Source: Verrucomicrobiota bacterium
Lineage (GTDB): Bacteria; Verrucomicrobiota; Verrucomicrobiia; Limisphaerales; J093
DNA: 64,000 nt
Direction: 5' to 3'
Assembly (NCBI GenBank): GCA_016716505.1
Contig: JADJWF010000004.1
Coordinates: 186,001 to 250,000 of the forward strand
The position numbers and the translations under genes were made by a program. The notes under the pieces are model-generated. The model ran no database searches and had not been told where the DNA came from. It saw only the letters and a program-made list of their open reading frames with translations. Positions 1 through 9,393 of the stretch are shown here, in pieces. Numbering within the stretch: position 1 is the first letter of the stretch; the number at the start of each line of letters is the position of its first letter.

Positions 1-145
1 CGAGGCCCGCCTGCAATCCCAGTCCCCACAGCACGGCGCGCCAAGGAAATAGGCGTCGCTTTTCCGACATCGCCCACGCGAGCGCCAGAAAGACCACCAA
101 CCCGAGGAGGCTCGTCAGTTGCAGCACGGCGCCAACGGTAGGCAC
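1..145 (-). CDS. NupC-type nucleoside transporter, N-terminal fragment (cut by window edge)
   Basis: Reading the minus strand from position 145 gives a GTG start directly after an in-frame TGA, followed by a hydrophobic segment with LLGLVVFLALAWAMSEKRR and then PWRAVLWGLGLQ. This arrangement (first membrane helix, an 'SExRR' turn, then 'W..V..GL.LQ') is how concentrative nucleoside transporters of the NupC/CNT family begin; they import nucleosides with a sodium or proton gradient across the inner membrane. Only about 48 codons lie in the window; the rest runs off the left end. A second GTG at 127 is an alternative start. No clear Shine-Dalgarno sequence is visible. The family call rests on the N-terminus only. 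Confidence 0.6.
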   Translation of the reverse strand, partial: MPTVGAVLQLTSLLGLVVFLALAWAMSEKRRLFPWRAVLWGLGLQAGL

Positions 146-221
146 TCACCGGCAGGGGCGACAAGCCGCGGATGACCGCGCATGAGTCCACGCGCCGGGG
201 CGGGTTTTCCTTCCGGCCGGT

Positions 222-677
222 TCAGCGCCGCTTGAGCGTCTTCATGGTCGCCCGTTTCAGCTCCCGATCCGCTTCGCGCTGCTTGAGGTCCTCGCGCTTG
301 TCGTAGTCCTGCTTGCCCCGGCCGACCGCCAACATCAGTTTGACCCGCCCGTGGTTCCAATACAGCGCCAGCGGCACCAGCGCGTGCCCCTTGGCCGCGG
401 CCAGCGCCGCCAGCCGCTCGATCTCTTTCCGATGCAGGAGGAGCTTGCGGGGCGCCTTGGGCTGGTGGTTGAACCGATTGCCTTGGGTGTACTCGTCAAT
501 GTGGGCGTTGTAGAGGAACGCCTCGCCATTCTCCACGCGCGCGAAAGCGTCCGCAATCTGCGCGCGGCCGGCGCGCAACGACTTCACCTCGGTGCCGCGG
601 AGGACGATGCCCGCCTCCACGGTCTCCAGGATGTGGTAGTCGCGGCGCGCCTTGGCGTTGGTGACGATGTCCGCCAT
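222..677 (-). CDS. smpB: SsrA-binding protein SmpB
   Basis: SmpB binds tmRNA and carries it to stalled ribosomes for trans-translation. The 151-residue product has the full family pattern: an N-terminal NAKARRDYHI segment, EAGIVLRGTEVKSLR, the DAFARV...NAHIDEY stretch, and the basic C-terminal tail (KREDLKQREADRELKRAT) that inserts in the ribosomal decoding channel. Length matches the usual 150-160 residues. I place the start at the ATG of MADIVTNAK (677); a longer frame to 722 adds a sequence with no family counterpart. The tmRNA gene itself is not in the window. It lies in a minus-strand run between the transporter and rpoZ. Confidence 0.95.
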   Translation of the reverse strand: MADIVTNAKARRDYHILETVEAGIVLRGTEVKSLRAGRAQIADAFARVENGEAFLYNAHIDEYTQGNRFNHQPKAPRKLLLHRKEIERLAALAAAKGHALVPLALYWNHGRVKLMLAVGRGKQDYDKREDLKQREADRELKRATMKTLKRR

Positions 678-734
678 GAATGAAAACAGCCAGAAGGTGG
701 CCCTTCTGGCTGGCGGAGGCAATGATCGCCCGCG

Positions 735-986
735 TCAGGAGCGCTTCCGTTTCCCGGCGATCGGCTCGGCCGAGGCCTCGGGCAGCAGCTCGTAGGTCAG
801 TTTCCCTTCGACCACCTCGGTCAACGCCAGGTCGGCCAGGCCGAGATTGCCGGGATTGACCACCAGCGGCCGATTGCTGGCGGAACCGCCGGCGTTCAAC
901 TGGCGGACGCGCCGCGAAATCAGATTCACGAGGATGTTGGGGTTGCCCACCTTCTCGAGGGCCTTCCGGCACAGTTCAGCGTTCAC
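735..986 (-). CDS. rpoZ: DNA-directed RNA polymerase subunit omega
   Basis: The 83-residue protein carries the omega signature: NPNILVNLISRRVRQLN near the N-terminus, followed by a proline-linked RPLV segment and ALTEVVEGKLTYELLP, the conserved helix that latches onto the beta' C-terminus. Omega assists assembly of RNA polymerase. The length is within the family range of 70-95. It sits 58 bp upstream of smpB on the same strand. Its ATG at 986 starts directly with residues matched in the family, so no alternative start is needed. Confidence 0.9.
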   Translation of the reverse strand: MNAELCRKALEKVGNPNILVNLISRRVRQLNAGGSASNRPLVVNPGNLGLADLALTEVVEGKLTYELLPEASAEPIAGKRKRS

Positions 987-1329
987 GGTATCGTCTCCTT
1001 CTACAGTTCAACGGGGCCGGGAAGATAGGCTTCCGGCCCCTCCCGGCAACTGAAAAACAAGGCCCGACGACCCCCCAATCGGCCGACAAGGCGCTGCGGG
1101 GGACAGAGGCAGCCGGCGAGGTCCTGGCCGGACACGGGCAGACCGGTCGAAGGCCGAGGGAAAAGGCCGGACGGGCCGGGCGGGGGCAAGGCGTTCAGCG
1201 GGGCGCGCTTAACGGAGGGCGGTGGCTGGCGCCGGCAGAGCCAACACGCCCAGATGCGCGGCAGCCGCGCGGTCGCCTCCCACCCGATCCTGCCGACTCG
1301 CGACGCACGAGCCGTTCGGGCCAGCCCCG
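987..1329. other. Intergenic region between ntrC-like gene and rpoZ
   Basis: No open frame here matches anything I recognise, and the long minus-strand frame crossing it is a shadow of the sigma-54 activator. It contains one strong hairpin (1013-1040, listed separately) just upstream of rpoZ. The rest is GC-rich sequence with no visible feature. Confidence 0.6.
1013..1040 (-). promoter_or_regulatory. Strong hairpin upstream of rpoZ (possible terminator or leader structure)
   Basis: GGGGCCG at 1013-1019 pairs with CGGCCCC at 1034-1040, and GAAG at 1021-1024 pairs with CTTC at 1030-1033, leaving one bulged G and a 5-base loop: an 11-bp stem. It lies 27 bp upstream of the rpoZ start. No T-run follows on either strand, so intrinsic termination is uncertain; a leader structure or a read-through barrier after the upstream gene are both possible. 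Confidence 0.4.
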
Positions 1330-2826
1330 CTACCCCACCTGGATTTGCGCCTTGATGTCGAATCGCTCGAGGCGCTTGCGCAGCGTGGCCCGGGTCATGC
1401 CCAGCAGCTTCGCTGCCTGCAACTGATTGCCCTTGGTTTCCCGCAAGGCCCGAACCACCAGTTCTCGTTCCACCGTCGGAAGGATCCGGTTCTTCGGGTC
1501 CCGGCGCGCCCAGGCGAATAGCTGATCCACCAGCGCGGCAACCTCCGCTGGCGCCGCTTGCGGCCGGCCGGCCGGCGCTTGATGCGGGGGCGGCTCGGAG
1601 ACCGCTGCGGCCGTTGGCGTCGGCGGAGCCGCGGGGGGAGCCGGCGGAACGGAGGTGGCGGTCGCAATCGCGGGCGGGAGGTTTTCGCGGAGCACCACGT
1701 TGCCCTTGGCCATCACCACCGCCCGTTGAATGGCGTTTTCCAACTCCCGAACGTTGCCGGGCCACGAATAGGCCTCGAGCGCGGCCAGCGCGTCGGGACT
1801 GAGTGACTTGGGTGGCTGCCGTTGCGGCTTGGCGAGCTTCTGCAGGAAGTAATTGACCAGCAGCGGAATGTCCCCAGCACGCTCCCGCAGTGGCGGCAGA
1901 TGCACGCGTACCACGTTCAGCCGGTAGAACAGATCCTCGCGGAAACGGCGTTCGGCCACGGCCCGTTCGAGGGGCTGATTGGTGGCGGCAATGACGCGGA
2001 CGTTCACCCGGATCGTCTCGTTGCCGCCCACCCGCTCGAAGGTGCCGGACTGCAGCACGCGGAGGATCTTGGTCTGCGTGGGCAGCGACATGTCGCCGAT
2101 CTCGTCCAGAAAAATCGTGCCGCCGTTGCACTGCTCGAACCGGCCGATGCGCTGGGCCGTCGCGCCGGTGAACGCGCCCTTTTCGTGGCCGAAGAGTTCG
2201 CTTTCCAGCAGGTTCTCGGGGATGGCCGCGCAGTTGACTGCCAGGAAGTTCATCTGACTGCGACGGCCGTGCTGGTAGATGGCGTGCGCGACCAGCTCCT
2301 TGCCGGTGCCGCTTTCGCCCGTGATCAGCACCGTGGCATCGGAATCGGCGAGCTGGCCGATGGTCTTGAACACGGCCTGCATCGGCTCGCTGCGGCCGAT
2401 GATGCCCTGCTCGTAATCCTGTTGATCGAGGAGCGGCTCGAAGGCGACCACCCGGCGCATGTCGCGGGCCGCCTTGAGCGCGGCCAAGACCACTTGCTTG
2501 AGCCGCGGCACATCAAAGGGTTTGAGCACGTAGTCGTAGGCGCCGAGCTTCATCGCTTCGATGGCCACCTGCGTGGTGCCGTAGGCGGTCATCATGATGA
2601 CCGGGAGCCGGGCGTCCATTACGCGGATGCGGCGGAGCCCTTCCAGTCCGCTCATGCCGCCCATGCGGATGTCCATGACGACGAGGTCGGGCTTGAGCTT
2701 GGGAATCAGGCGCAACCCTTCCTCGGCGCTCGACGCGGTGCTCACTTCGATCTCGTTTGCCGCGAACAGGCGGCGGAACGAGTAATGCATGTCCACCTCG
2801 TCATCTATGAGCAGCAACTTGTCCAT
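1330..2826 (-). CDS. Sigma-54-dependent response regulator, NtrC family
   Basis: A 498-residue transcription activator in three parts. Residues 1-120 form a receiver domain with the phospho-acceptor Asp at about 52 (VVMDIRMGG) and the conserved Lys in YVLKPFD. Residues ~145-375 are the AAA+ domain with Walker A GESGTGKE, the sigma-54 contact loop GAFTGA, and FLDEIGDM as Walker B. After a Pro/Ala-rich linker (~390-430), a Fis-type helix-turn-helix ends the protein (NQLQAAKLLGMTRATLRKRL). It activates sigma-54 promoters when phosphorylated. It starts 28 bp after glnD on the same strand, which suggests a nitrogen-control role like NtrC, but no histidine kinase is adjacent, so the stimulus is inferred. 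The linker is longer than in enterobacterial NtrC. Confidence 0.9.
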   Translation of the reverse strand: MDKLLLIDDEVDMHYSFRRLFAANEIEVSTASSAEEGLRLIPKLKPDLVVMDIRMGGMSGLEGLRRIRVMDARLPVIMMTAYGTTQVAIEAMKLGAYDYVLKPFDVPRLKQVVLAALKAARDMRRVVAFEPLLDQQDYEQGIIGRSEPMQAVFKTIGQLADSDATVLITGESGTGKELVAHAIYQHGRRSQMNFLAVNCAAIPENLLESELFGHEKGAFTGATAQRIGRFEQCNGGTIFLDEIGDMSLPTQTKILRVLQSGTFERVGGNETIRVNVRVIAATNQPLERAVAERRFREDLFYRLNVVRVHLPPLRERAGDIPLLVNYFLQKLAKPQRQPPKSLSPDALAALEAYSWPGNVRELENAIQRAVVMAKGNVVLRENLPPAIATATSVPPAPPAAPPTPTAAAVSEPPPHQAPAGRPQAAPAEVAALVDQLFAWARRDPKNRILPTVERELVVRALRETKGNQLQAAKLLGMTRATLRKRLERFDIKAQIQVG

Positions 2827-2854
2827 GACCGGGTCAGCGGGCCGACGTTGCCAG

Positions 2855-5629
2855 TCAGCGCAGATTCTTCAACTCCTGGCGCAGCCGTTGTTCGACCCTG
2901 CGCTGCTCGTCGCGCCCCAGGAGCCGCTGTCCCCGCGGCAGGGTGACGTAGAACGTGTCAATGGCCGCGCCGCAGTCGGTGGTGATCTTCGCAAGCGCCA
3001 CGTCGAGCTCCAGCTCCGCCAGCACTCGCACCAGCGTGTGCAGCAAGCCCAGCCTGTCCTCGGTCTCCACCTCGATCACGGTCTGCTCGGGCGTGGCGGC
3101 GTTGTCGAAACGGATGCGCGTCGGCAGCTTGAGGTCCGGCAGGCCGGTTCCCACGGCGGACGGCGTCAGGGCGCCCAGCAATTCATTCACGTTGCGGCCC
3201 TCGACGAGGACTTCGCGCAACCACGTCTCCACTCGCCGCGTCTGCGCCTCTTTCGCCGGCAACCGGGCGGCGGCGTCCGTGACCACAAAACTGTCCAGCG
3301 CCAGGCCGTCGCTTCGCGTGAAGATCTCGGCCCCCAGGATGTTCAGCCGCGCTGCCGTCAGAATCCCGGTGAGGTCACTGAAGATGGCGGGCCGGTCCAA
3401 CGTGGCAACTTTCAGCACGGAGTAGCCGTGATCGGGCACATGCTGCCACGCCACCGCGGCGGCGCGTGGATCGTCGCCCTCCTGCACGGTGGTTACCAGG
3501 TACTGATGGATCAGCCGCAGATCTGCGGCGATGTCGTCCGGCGACCGCAGCGTGAAATAGCGTGGCGGACAGCCGTCAAAATGCGCCGCCACCTCGGCGT
3601 CCGGCACCTCCGGCCCGACTTGTTGCCGAACCGCGCGCGCCAGTTCCTCGCGTTCCTGTGCGTCGCCGACTGAGGTGATTGCCCGACCGGACAACACCCG
3701 GTGCGCGAGGGTGTACAACTCGCGCAGCAAGGCATCCTTGTGCCCGGTCCAGAATTGTTCGCTGGTGCCCTTGGCGTCGGCGTACGAGTGCAGGGTTAGC
3801 AAGGTCAGCCGCTCGAAATCGCCGACCAGCGCGGCGAACCGGCGAATCTCCTCCGGATCGTCCAGATTCCGGTGCTGCGAGACGTACGCCATCGTCAAAT
3901 GCTGCTCGATGAGAAAGGTGACCAGCCCGGTGGCGGCATTATCCAGCCCGAGTTGCCGCGTGACGGCCCGCGCCATGCGGGCGCCGCGTTGGGCGTGACT
4001 GGCCGAGCGCACGGTCTTGCCCACGTCATGCAGCAGCAGCGCCAGATACAGCCACTCCGGGCGCTGGACCCGCGCGAACAAATCCCGGTAAAACCCGGAC
4101 GCGGGATCGTCTCCCTCGTGAAGCCGGTCCAGTTGCGCCAGACAGGCCATCGTGTGGGCGTCGGCGGCATAGACGTGGTAAAACTCGTGTTGGACGAGAT
4201 GGGTCATCTTGCCGAAGCACGGCAGATAGCGGCCGAGCAGACCCAGCTCGTGCATCTCCCGCAAGTAGGGGGCCACGCGCCCGCGGTGCCCCAGGATTTC
4301 GAGGAAAGACGCACGCACGCGCGCGTCCGCCCGAAAGCGGGCGTCCACCTGCCGCAACCGCGCGGTGATCATGCCCCGCACCGGCGCGCTGATGCCCAGG
4401 CCGCGCTGCTGCGCGATCCGGAAGACCCGCATCAAGCGAGTAGGATCCTTCTCGAAGACATCGTCCGTCGCGGCATGGACCTGTCCGTCCACAAACCGGA
4501 ATCCGTCGAGGACATACGCCGCCCGGTGCCGCCGGTTTCGCAAAAAGCCGCTGAACGAGAAGCGCTCCGGCAGCAGCTTGAGACGCTCCTCCACCGTCCG
4601 CGTGACGCGGTAAATCGCCGCCGTGTGGGCGTAGTACTCGCCCATGAAGCGCTCGACGCGACGAGCCAGCGACCGGTCGTGAAAGCCCAGCCCCGCCGCC
4701 ACGGCCGGCTGGTGAGCCCGCAGCAGCACGTCCGCCGGGCGATCCAGGAGGTAGTGCAGTTCGGTGCGCACACGCAACAGGTGGGTGTAGGCGGCGTCCA
4801 GATGCACCCGCTCTTCCGGCTGGATGAGCCCTTTGGCCGCCAGTTCGCCCAGGTCGCGGGTGCCGTACTTCACCAGGGTCATCCAGACCAGGTTCTGGTA
4901 GTCCCGCAGGCCGCCGCAGCCGTTCTTGATGTTCGGCTCCTGCATGGCGACGGCATCCCCGTATCGGGACCGCCGCGCGGCCTGGTCCGCCACCCGCGCC
5001 TCGATATAGGCATCCGTCCGCCCCCGCAGGCAGCGGGCGTGGACCGTCTTCCGCATCTGCTCGAAGAGCTGGTCGTCCCCGCAGATGGGGCGCGCCTCGA
5101 GCAGCGAAGTCTTGGTCTGGATATTCGCGTTGGCCTCGTTGACGCAGTCCGCAATGGCGCGCACACAGTTCCCCACCTTGAGATCAAATTGGAAGATGAG
5201 CGCATCGGTGAACAGTCGGACCTCCGGCGGGAGATTCCGCTCATCCAGCCTCGCCCCTTCCACAAGGAGCATCACGTCAATGTCGCTGTGCGGATTCAGT
5301 TCCCGCCGCCCGTAGCCGCCCAGTGCCACCAGGGTCCAGCGGAGTGGCGAGCTGATGCCGGCTGCCTTCGCGTGCCGGCCGATGGCCACGACCAACCAGG
5401 TCAGGAGTTGATCAATCACCTCGGATCGGAGGCGGCAAACTTCCCGGCCGTCCATGCCGTGCCGGTGAGCCATTCGCAGCCGCTGGGTGTGGCGCTGGAG
5501 GAACTTCCGAAATCGGTCCAGTTCGTCGCCGGGAGCGGCGCCGGGGGGCAACTCCAGCCGCGCGGCAGCATCAGAACGAATTTGATCGGCGAGGTCGTCC
5601 ACCGGGGCGGAAACTAGGTTGCACCCCAC
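2855..5629 (-). CDS. glnD: Bifunctional [protein-PII] uridylyltransferase / uridylyl-removing enzyme
   Basis: GlnD senses glutamine and adds or removes UMP on PII proteins. Domains in order: nucleotidyltransferase with GGYGRRELNPHSDIDVML, a helical linker, an HD hydrolase domain with LLLHDVGKTVR, and two C-terminal ACT domains (one around TLDRPAIFSDLTGIL, one around TEDRLGLLHTLVRVL) that bind glutamine. The frame is open to 5860, but its first ~77 residues are low-complexity Arg/Pro-rich sequence overlapping the end of rluD. I therefore choose the GTG at 5629 (924 residues), matching the family length of 850-930; no good Shine-Dalgarno decides it. It probably forms a transcription unit with the downstream NtrC-type regulator (28-bp gap). 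Confidence 0.93.
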   Translation of the reverse strand: MGCNLVSAPVDDLADQIRSDAAARLELPPGAAPGDELDRFRKFLQRHTQRLRMAHRHGMDGREVCRLRSEVIDQLLTWLVVAIGRHAKAAGISSPLRWTLVALGGYGRRELNPHSDIDVMLLVEGARLDERNLPPEVRLFTDALIFQFDLKVGNCVRAIADCVNEANANIQTKTSLLEARPICGDDQLFEQMRKTVHARCLRGRTDAYIEARVADQAARRSRYGDAVAMQEPNIKNGCGGLRDYQNLVWMTLVKYGTRDLGELAAKGLIQPEERVHLDAAYTHLLRVRTELHYLLDRPADVLLRAHQPAVAAGLGFHDRSLARRVERFMGEYYAHTAAIYRVTRTVEERLKLLPERFSFSGFLRNRRHRAAYVLDGFRFVDGQVHAATDDVFEKDPTRLMRVFRIAQQRGLGISAPVRGMITARLRQVDARFRADARVRASFLEILGHRGRVAPYLREMHELGLLGRYLPCFGKMTHLVQHEFYHVYAADAHTMACLAQLDRLHEGDDPASGFYRDLFARVQRPEWLYLALLLHDVGKTVRSASHAQRGARMARAVTRQLGLDNAATGLVTFLIEQHLTMAYVSQHRNLDDPEEIRRFAALVGDFERLTLLTLHSYADAKGTSEQFWTGHKDALLRELYTLAHRVLSGRAITSVGDAQEREELARAVRQQVGPEVPDAEVAAHFDGCPPRYFTLRSPDDIAADLRLIHQYLVTTVQEGDDPRAAAVAWQHVPDHGYSVLKVATLDRPAIFSDLTGILTAARLNILGAEIFTRSDGLALDSFVVTDAAARLPAKEAQTRRVETWLREVLVEGRNVNELLGALTPSAVGTGLPDLKLPTRIRFDNAATPEQTVIEVETEDRLGLLHTLVRVLAELELDVALAKITTDCGAAIDTFYVTLPRGQRLLGRDEQRRVEQRLRQELKNLR

Positions 5630-5811
5630 CGGAGGGCAAGGCGGGTCGGCAGTCGGAGCAAGCGGATTGCGCCGGCGACGACCCCGCCGCGAACAAGCCG
5701 GCAAGAAAATGGCTCGCGGAAACGTTGGGCCCTGCCAAGGCTGGGACCTCGCTGAGGCCAGCGACTCGGACGCGAACGCAGCCGGACGTCGCAACTGGGC
5801 CCTTGGCGGAT

Positions 5812-6771
5812 TCAGCCTGACCGCAGCGCCCGGACCACCGCGGCGAAATCCTCCGGCCACGGGGCCTCAAACGAGAGGCGCTCTCCCGACCGCGGGTGGT
5901 CGAACGCGAGCAGGCGTGCGTGCAGCATCTGGCGCGGCGCCTCCACCCCCGTCAGCTCCTTGAGTCGCGCGTTCTGCTTCCGGCCATAGACCAGATCGCC
6001 CACCAACGGGAATCCGATAAACTTGAAATGGACCCGCACCTGATGCGTTCGGCCGGTGTGCAGCCGCGCCTCCACCAGCGTCGCTTCGCGCAACCGCTCC
6101 ATCACCCGATAGCTGGTGTGCGCGGGCCGCCCGCCCTCGGTCACCGTCATCACCTTGCGGTGATTGGGATGCCGCGCAATCGGGGCTTCGATCTCGCCGG
6201 TGGGCGGTTCGACCCCGCCGCAGACGACGGCGTGGTAAAGCTTTTCCACCTGGCGTCGCGAAAACTGGTAAGACAGTCCCATGTGCGTGGCGTCGTCCTT
6301 GGCCACCACCATCAGGCCGCTGGTGAACTGGTCGAGCCGGTGAACGATGCCAGGGCGGATCACGCCACCCACGCCGCTCAACCGACCGGCGCAGTGGTGT
6401 AGCAGAGCGTTCACCAGCGTGTGGTCTTCATTGCCGGCCGCCGGATGCACGACCAGCCCGGGGGGTTTGTTGAGGACCAGCAGTTGCTCGTCCTCATACA
6501 AGACGGTGAGGGGAATCTCGCGGGGCACGATCTCCGTCGGCCGGGGTGGCGGCCAGGTGATCCGCACTTCGTCGCCCGCCCGGGGTGGGTGAGTGGGCTT
6601 GACGGGCGCCCCGTTGACCGTCACGTGCCCCTCGCGAATCAGCCGCTGCAGCGTGCTGCGTGAAACGCACGGAAATCGCGCGTGGAGGTAGTTGTCCAGC
6701 CGGCTCCGTGGCACCGTCGCCTCGATGGTCAGCCGCTCCGTCCGGGGTGTTCCGGCGTCGGGCGAAGTCAT
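5812..6771 (-). CDS. RluD-family 23S rRNA pseudouridine synthase
   Basis: The 319-residue protein begins with an S4 RNA-binding domain (RLDNYLHARFPCVSRSTLQRLI, residues ~20-75) and continues with the RsuA/RluA-type catalytic domain. The catalytic aspartate sits in IVHRLDQFTSGLMVVAKDD (residues ~150-165). Other family motifs are LVLNKPPGLVVHP and GRTHQVRVHFKFIGFPLVGD. It isomerises uridines in large-subunit rRNA; members in this subgroup resemble RluD, but the exact target cannot be read from sequence. Its ATG overlaps the stop of lgt by 4 bp (ATGA), so the two are translationally coupled. Confidence 0.92.
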   Translation of the reverse strand: MTSPDAGTPRTERLTIEATVPRSRLDNYLHARFPCVSRSTLQRLIREGHVTVNGAPVKPTHPPRAGDEVRITWPPPRPTEIVPREIPLTVLYEDEQLLVLNKPPGLVVHPAAGNEDHTLVNALLHHCAGRLSGVGGVIRPGIVHRLDQFTSGLMVVAKDDATHMGLSYQFSRRQVEKLYHAVVCGGVEPPTGEIEAPIARHPNHRKVMTVTEGGRPAHTSYRVMERLREATLVEARLHTGRTHQVRVHFKFIGFPLVGDLVYGRKQNARLKELTGVEAPRQMLHARLLAFDHPRSGERLSFEAPWPEDFAAVVRALRSG

Positions 6772-7547
6772 TCAACCGCTCCGCCGGCCGCCGTTGACCG
6801 GCCGCTCCGGCGCCACCACAGGACCAGCCCGGCCGCCAACACCACCATGCTCGTGACCTGCCCCGGCGTGGCCCAGCCCAGGTAGCGGCCCTCGTAATCA
6901 CCGCGGAAGAACTCGACGCAGAACCGGAGGACGGCGTAGCCCACCAGATAACACGCGAACGTTTCGCCGGCGAAACGCTTGCGCCGGTATTGCCACGCCA
7001 GGAACCCGAAGAGCGCGAGGTTCAGCGCCGCCTCGTAAAGCTGGGTCGGATGCACCGCGCCGGCGTGGGGTGTGGTTCCTTCCGGAAAACGTACGCCGCA
7101 CGCCAGGGTGGTCGGGCGACCGTAGCAACACCCCTGCAGGAAGCAGCCAATCCGCCCGAAAAACTGGCCGAGCGCAATGCTCGGCGCGAAGGCGTCGGCG
7201 AGTTTCCAGAGCGGCACATTACGTTGCCGGGCGTAGAGAACGGTCGCGAGGGCCCCACCCAGCAACCCGCCATAGTACACCAGCCCTCCATGCCAGATGG
7301 CGAAGATCTCCCAGACGGGTCGCCGGGCGAAATCTGTTTCCCAGTACATGACCACGTGGAAAATGCGTGCCCCGACAATTGCACCCACCAGAATCCAAAC
7401 GCCGCCGTCCGCCACCGCCTCGGGAGCCAGCCCGTCGCGCAGACACCGTCGGCTGGCCAGCCACAACCCCGCCACGAACCCGCAAACAATGAGTACCCCG
7501 TACCAATGCACCGTCAGCGGGCCGAGTCTGAAGGCAATCGGATCCAC
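6768..7547 (-). CDS. lgt: Prolipoprotein diacylglyceryl transferase
   Basis: Lgt transfers diacylglycerol from phosphatidylglycerol to the lipobox cysteine of prolipoproteins in the inner membrane. The 259-residue protein has about seven membrane helices and the family hallmarks: N-terminal LTVHWYGVLIVCGF, HGGLVYYGGLLGG (the substrate-binding HGGL block), and the signature GRIGCFLQGCCYGRPT. HPTQLYEA follows. It ends with FRGDYEGRYLGWATPGQVTS, also typical. The gene ends inside the start of rluD (ATGA overlap). At least one lipobox substrate is present in this window, the dipeptidase at 24413. Confidence 0.96.
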   Translation of the reverse strand: MDPIAFRLGPLTVHWYGVLIVCGFVAGLWLASRRCLRDGLAPEAVADGGVWILVGAIVGARIFHVVMYWETDFARRPVWEIFAIWHGGLVYYGGLLGGALATVLYARQRNVPLWKLADAFAPSIALGQFFGRIGCFLQGCCYGRPTTLACGVRFPEGTTPHAGAVHPTQLYEAALNLALFGFLAWQYRRKRFAGETFACYLVGYAVLRFCVEFFRGDYEGRYLGWATPGQVTSMVVLAAGLVLWWRRSGRSTAAGGAVE

Positions 7548-7710
7548 GAGCTCACATTAAGGCCGCGCGCCGGGAAAGTCGAAGCGAAGATAGCAGGGGC
7601 CGCCACACGCGCGCCGATGAGGCAAGTGCGCGGTGCCGCGCCCGGGCGAGGGGCGCAAAGTGTGGATCGAATTGGGCAGGTCGGAAGCCGGATGCCGGGA
7701 ACTGCCGGTG

Positions 7711-8811
7711 TCACCCCGCGCGCAGCAGTTCCAGCATGGCACGGTCGAGCTTGTGCCCGCGCCAGTCTTCGTAGGTGACGTCAGTCCGCCCGCTGTCGAG
7801 GATGCCGAAGCTTCCCCGGAAGTTCCACAGCGCCCAGCCCCAGCCCGTTTCTTTCCACAAGTCGAGGAAGTCTTTCATCCAGGCGAGCGCAACGCCGTGC
7901 GGCGTCTTCTGAAACGCCCCCCACTCGCCGACATGCACCCCCACCCCCTGACGCTCCAGCGCCACCCAAGGTTCGATGACTTCGCGTCGGAGCCGGGCCT
8001 TGTCCCACCGGTCGCCCGGGCTGATCTCGATCGGCCACGACGGGACCGGCCAGTTTTGTCCGTTGACCCAGCTCGCCCCGTGATGGCTGACGCGCATGGG
8101 ATCGTAGCCCCGCGTGCTCTGCGCCACGCCCAACGACACCAGCCCGGGCACCGGCTTGCGGCCCCACCGCAAACCGTCGGCGATGATCAAACGCGCCGGA
8201 TCCTCCGCCCGGATGGCCGCCACCAGCGCCCGCACCACGCGGAGGTAGTCCTCGTCCGGCAGATCCTTGGGCTCGTTGAGCAGGTCGAAGGACACGTGAC
8301 GATTGGGAATCCCGCGGTAGCGTTTGGCGAATGCTGCCCAATGCAGGCAGCATACCTCGAGCGCCTCGGCGTCCGTGAACAGGTCCTTCGGCTCGGCCGG
8401 CGGGTTGACGCAGTACCCCGGCGCGCGATGGAAGTTCAGGTTCACATGAACGCCGTGCCGCCGCCCCAACTCGATCGCGTCGTCAATGTGTTTCAGTTCG
8501 TCTTCCCGCAGTTTCCGCCAGTCCGCCGGGTCGCTCCAGCAGAGGTAGGACATCGGCAGCCGCACGAAGTTGAATCCCCATTCCGCGATCCACGCGAAGT
8601 CCTCCTCCCGAAACGGCGGGTTGCCGTCCCGTCGCCGGGTGAACTTCTCGAGCAGGTTAAAGCCGCGCCACCGGGGCAGCTTTTGCGGGGTCGGATCGGG
8701 CAGGGGCGCAGGCGAGGAAGCAGCCGCAACCGCTGGCGGGCTGATCAGTGCGCCCACTCCGACGGCGGTCGTGGCGAGGAAGTCGCGACGGGACAGGGAG
8801 GTTTGTCTCAT
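7711..8811 (-). CDS. Tat-exported glycoside hydrolase family 5 protein
   Basis: The 366-residue protein starts with a twin-arginine signal (SLSRRDFLATTAVGVGALI) followed by an Ala-rich cleavage region near residue 32, so a folded enzyme is exported. The body fits a GH5 TIM barrel: RGFNLLEKF at the start, GFNFVRLPMSY, FDLLNEPKD with the acid/base glutamate, then HHGASWVNG and VGEWGAFQKTPHG, where the glutamate would be the nucleophile. WALWNFRGSFGILDSGR closes the barrel. The substrate is probably a beta-glucan or mannan-type polysaccharide, but this cannot be resolved by reading. It stands alone, with 163 bp to lgt and a long intergenic region upstream. Confidence 0.88.
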   Translation of the reverse strand: MRQTSLSRRDFLATTAVGVGALISPPAVAAASSPAPLPDPTPQKLPRWRGFNLLEKFTRRRDGNPPFREEDFAWIAEWGFNFVRLPMSYLCWSDPADWRKLREDELKHIDDAIELGRRHGVHVNLNFHRAPGYCVNPPAEPKDLFTDAEALEVCCLHWAAFAKRYRGIPNRHVSFDLLNEPKDLPDEDYLRVVRALVAAIRAEDPARLIIADGLRWGRKPVPGLVSLGVAQSTRGYDPMRVSHHGASWVNGQNWPVPSWPIEISPGDRWDKARLRREVIEPWVALERQGVGVHVGEWGAFQKTPHGVALAWMKDFLDLWKETGWGWALWNFRGSFGILDSGRTDVTYEDWRGHKLDRAMLELLRAG

Positions 8812-9393
8812 GGGGGGTTAGACTGAGACGTGCGGCCGCGATTCAAAACGCTGCCCGGGCTCGGCGCAGCAAAACAGGGAACATGTTTCCCGCCGGCACG
8901 CCTTGGCTGGTCCCGGTGCTGCGGATCTGCCGCTGGCACCCCCGATTGGCAGACAAACGAGGGAAAGATAAAGGGCGAAGCAAACCGCGAAGGGGCGATC
9001 AGCCTCGCCAGAAGACAATCGCTTACCCCGTCTCCGTTAGTGCCCCGGGGCGGTTCCTGGAGACCTTGCCCCGTGCCGCGACCTTGAACTCGCGATTCCG
9101 GAAACGCCCCGTGTCTCTGGCCTCATCTCGGGGCGCGAGCAGTACGTCGCGCAGGCCGAGGCAGACGGGCAGAAGTTGGCCTTGGGCGGCACTTGGGTTG
9201 TTCGCGCAGCCCTGCCACGTCTTCGACTGGGGCTTGTTCGGGACAGGAGGCGACGGTCCGATTGCGCCATCGCAATCCATACGCGTTCGCAACCTGAGAA
9301 AGTGGCTCGGGCCAAATCGCTCCCGGGGGGAAGAAATCTTCCCTGGGTTGCGACCGCCGCAAGCCACTTTGCGATCGGTCCGGCTCGCGCCGG
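8812..9393. other. 582-bp intergenic region upstream of the GH5 gene
   Basis: No frame in this region carries a recognisable domain, and those that are open run against each other as GC-rich shadows. It should hold the promoter of the GH5 gene and the 3' end of the nucleotide-sugar dehydrogenase transcript. The only structures I see are a 7-bp inverted repeat at 9328-9343 and a short imperfect palindrome around 8878-8892 (GGGAACATGTTTCCC). Confidence 0.5.
9328..9343 (-). terminator. Possible terminator or operator palindrome downstream of the sugar dehydrogenase
   Basis: GGGAAGA (9328-9334) and TCTTCCC (9337-9343) are perfect inverted repeats around AA, about 50 bp past the stop codon of the minus-strand dehydrogenase gene. 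There is no following T-run, so as an intrinsic terminator it is weak; a protein-binding palindrome is the alternative. Confidence 0.3.
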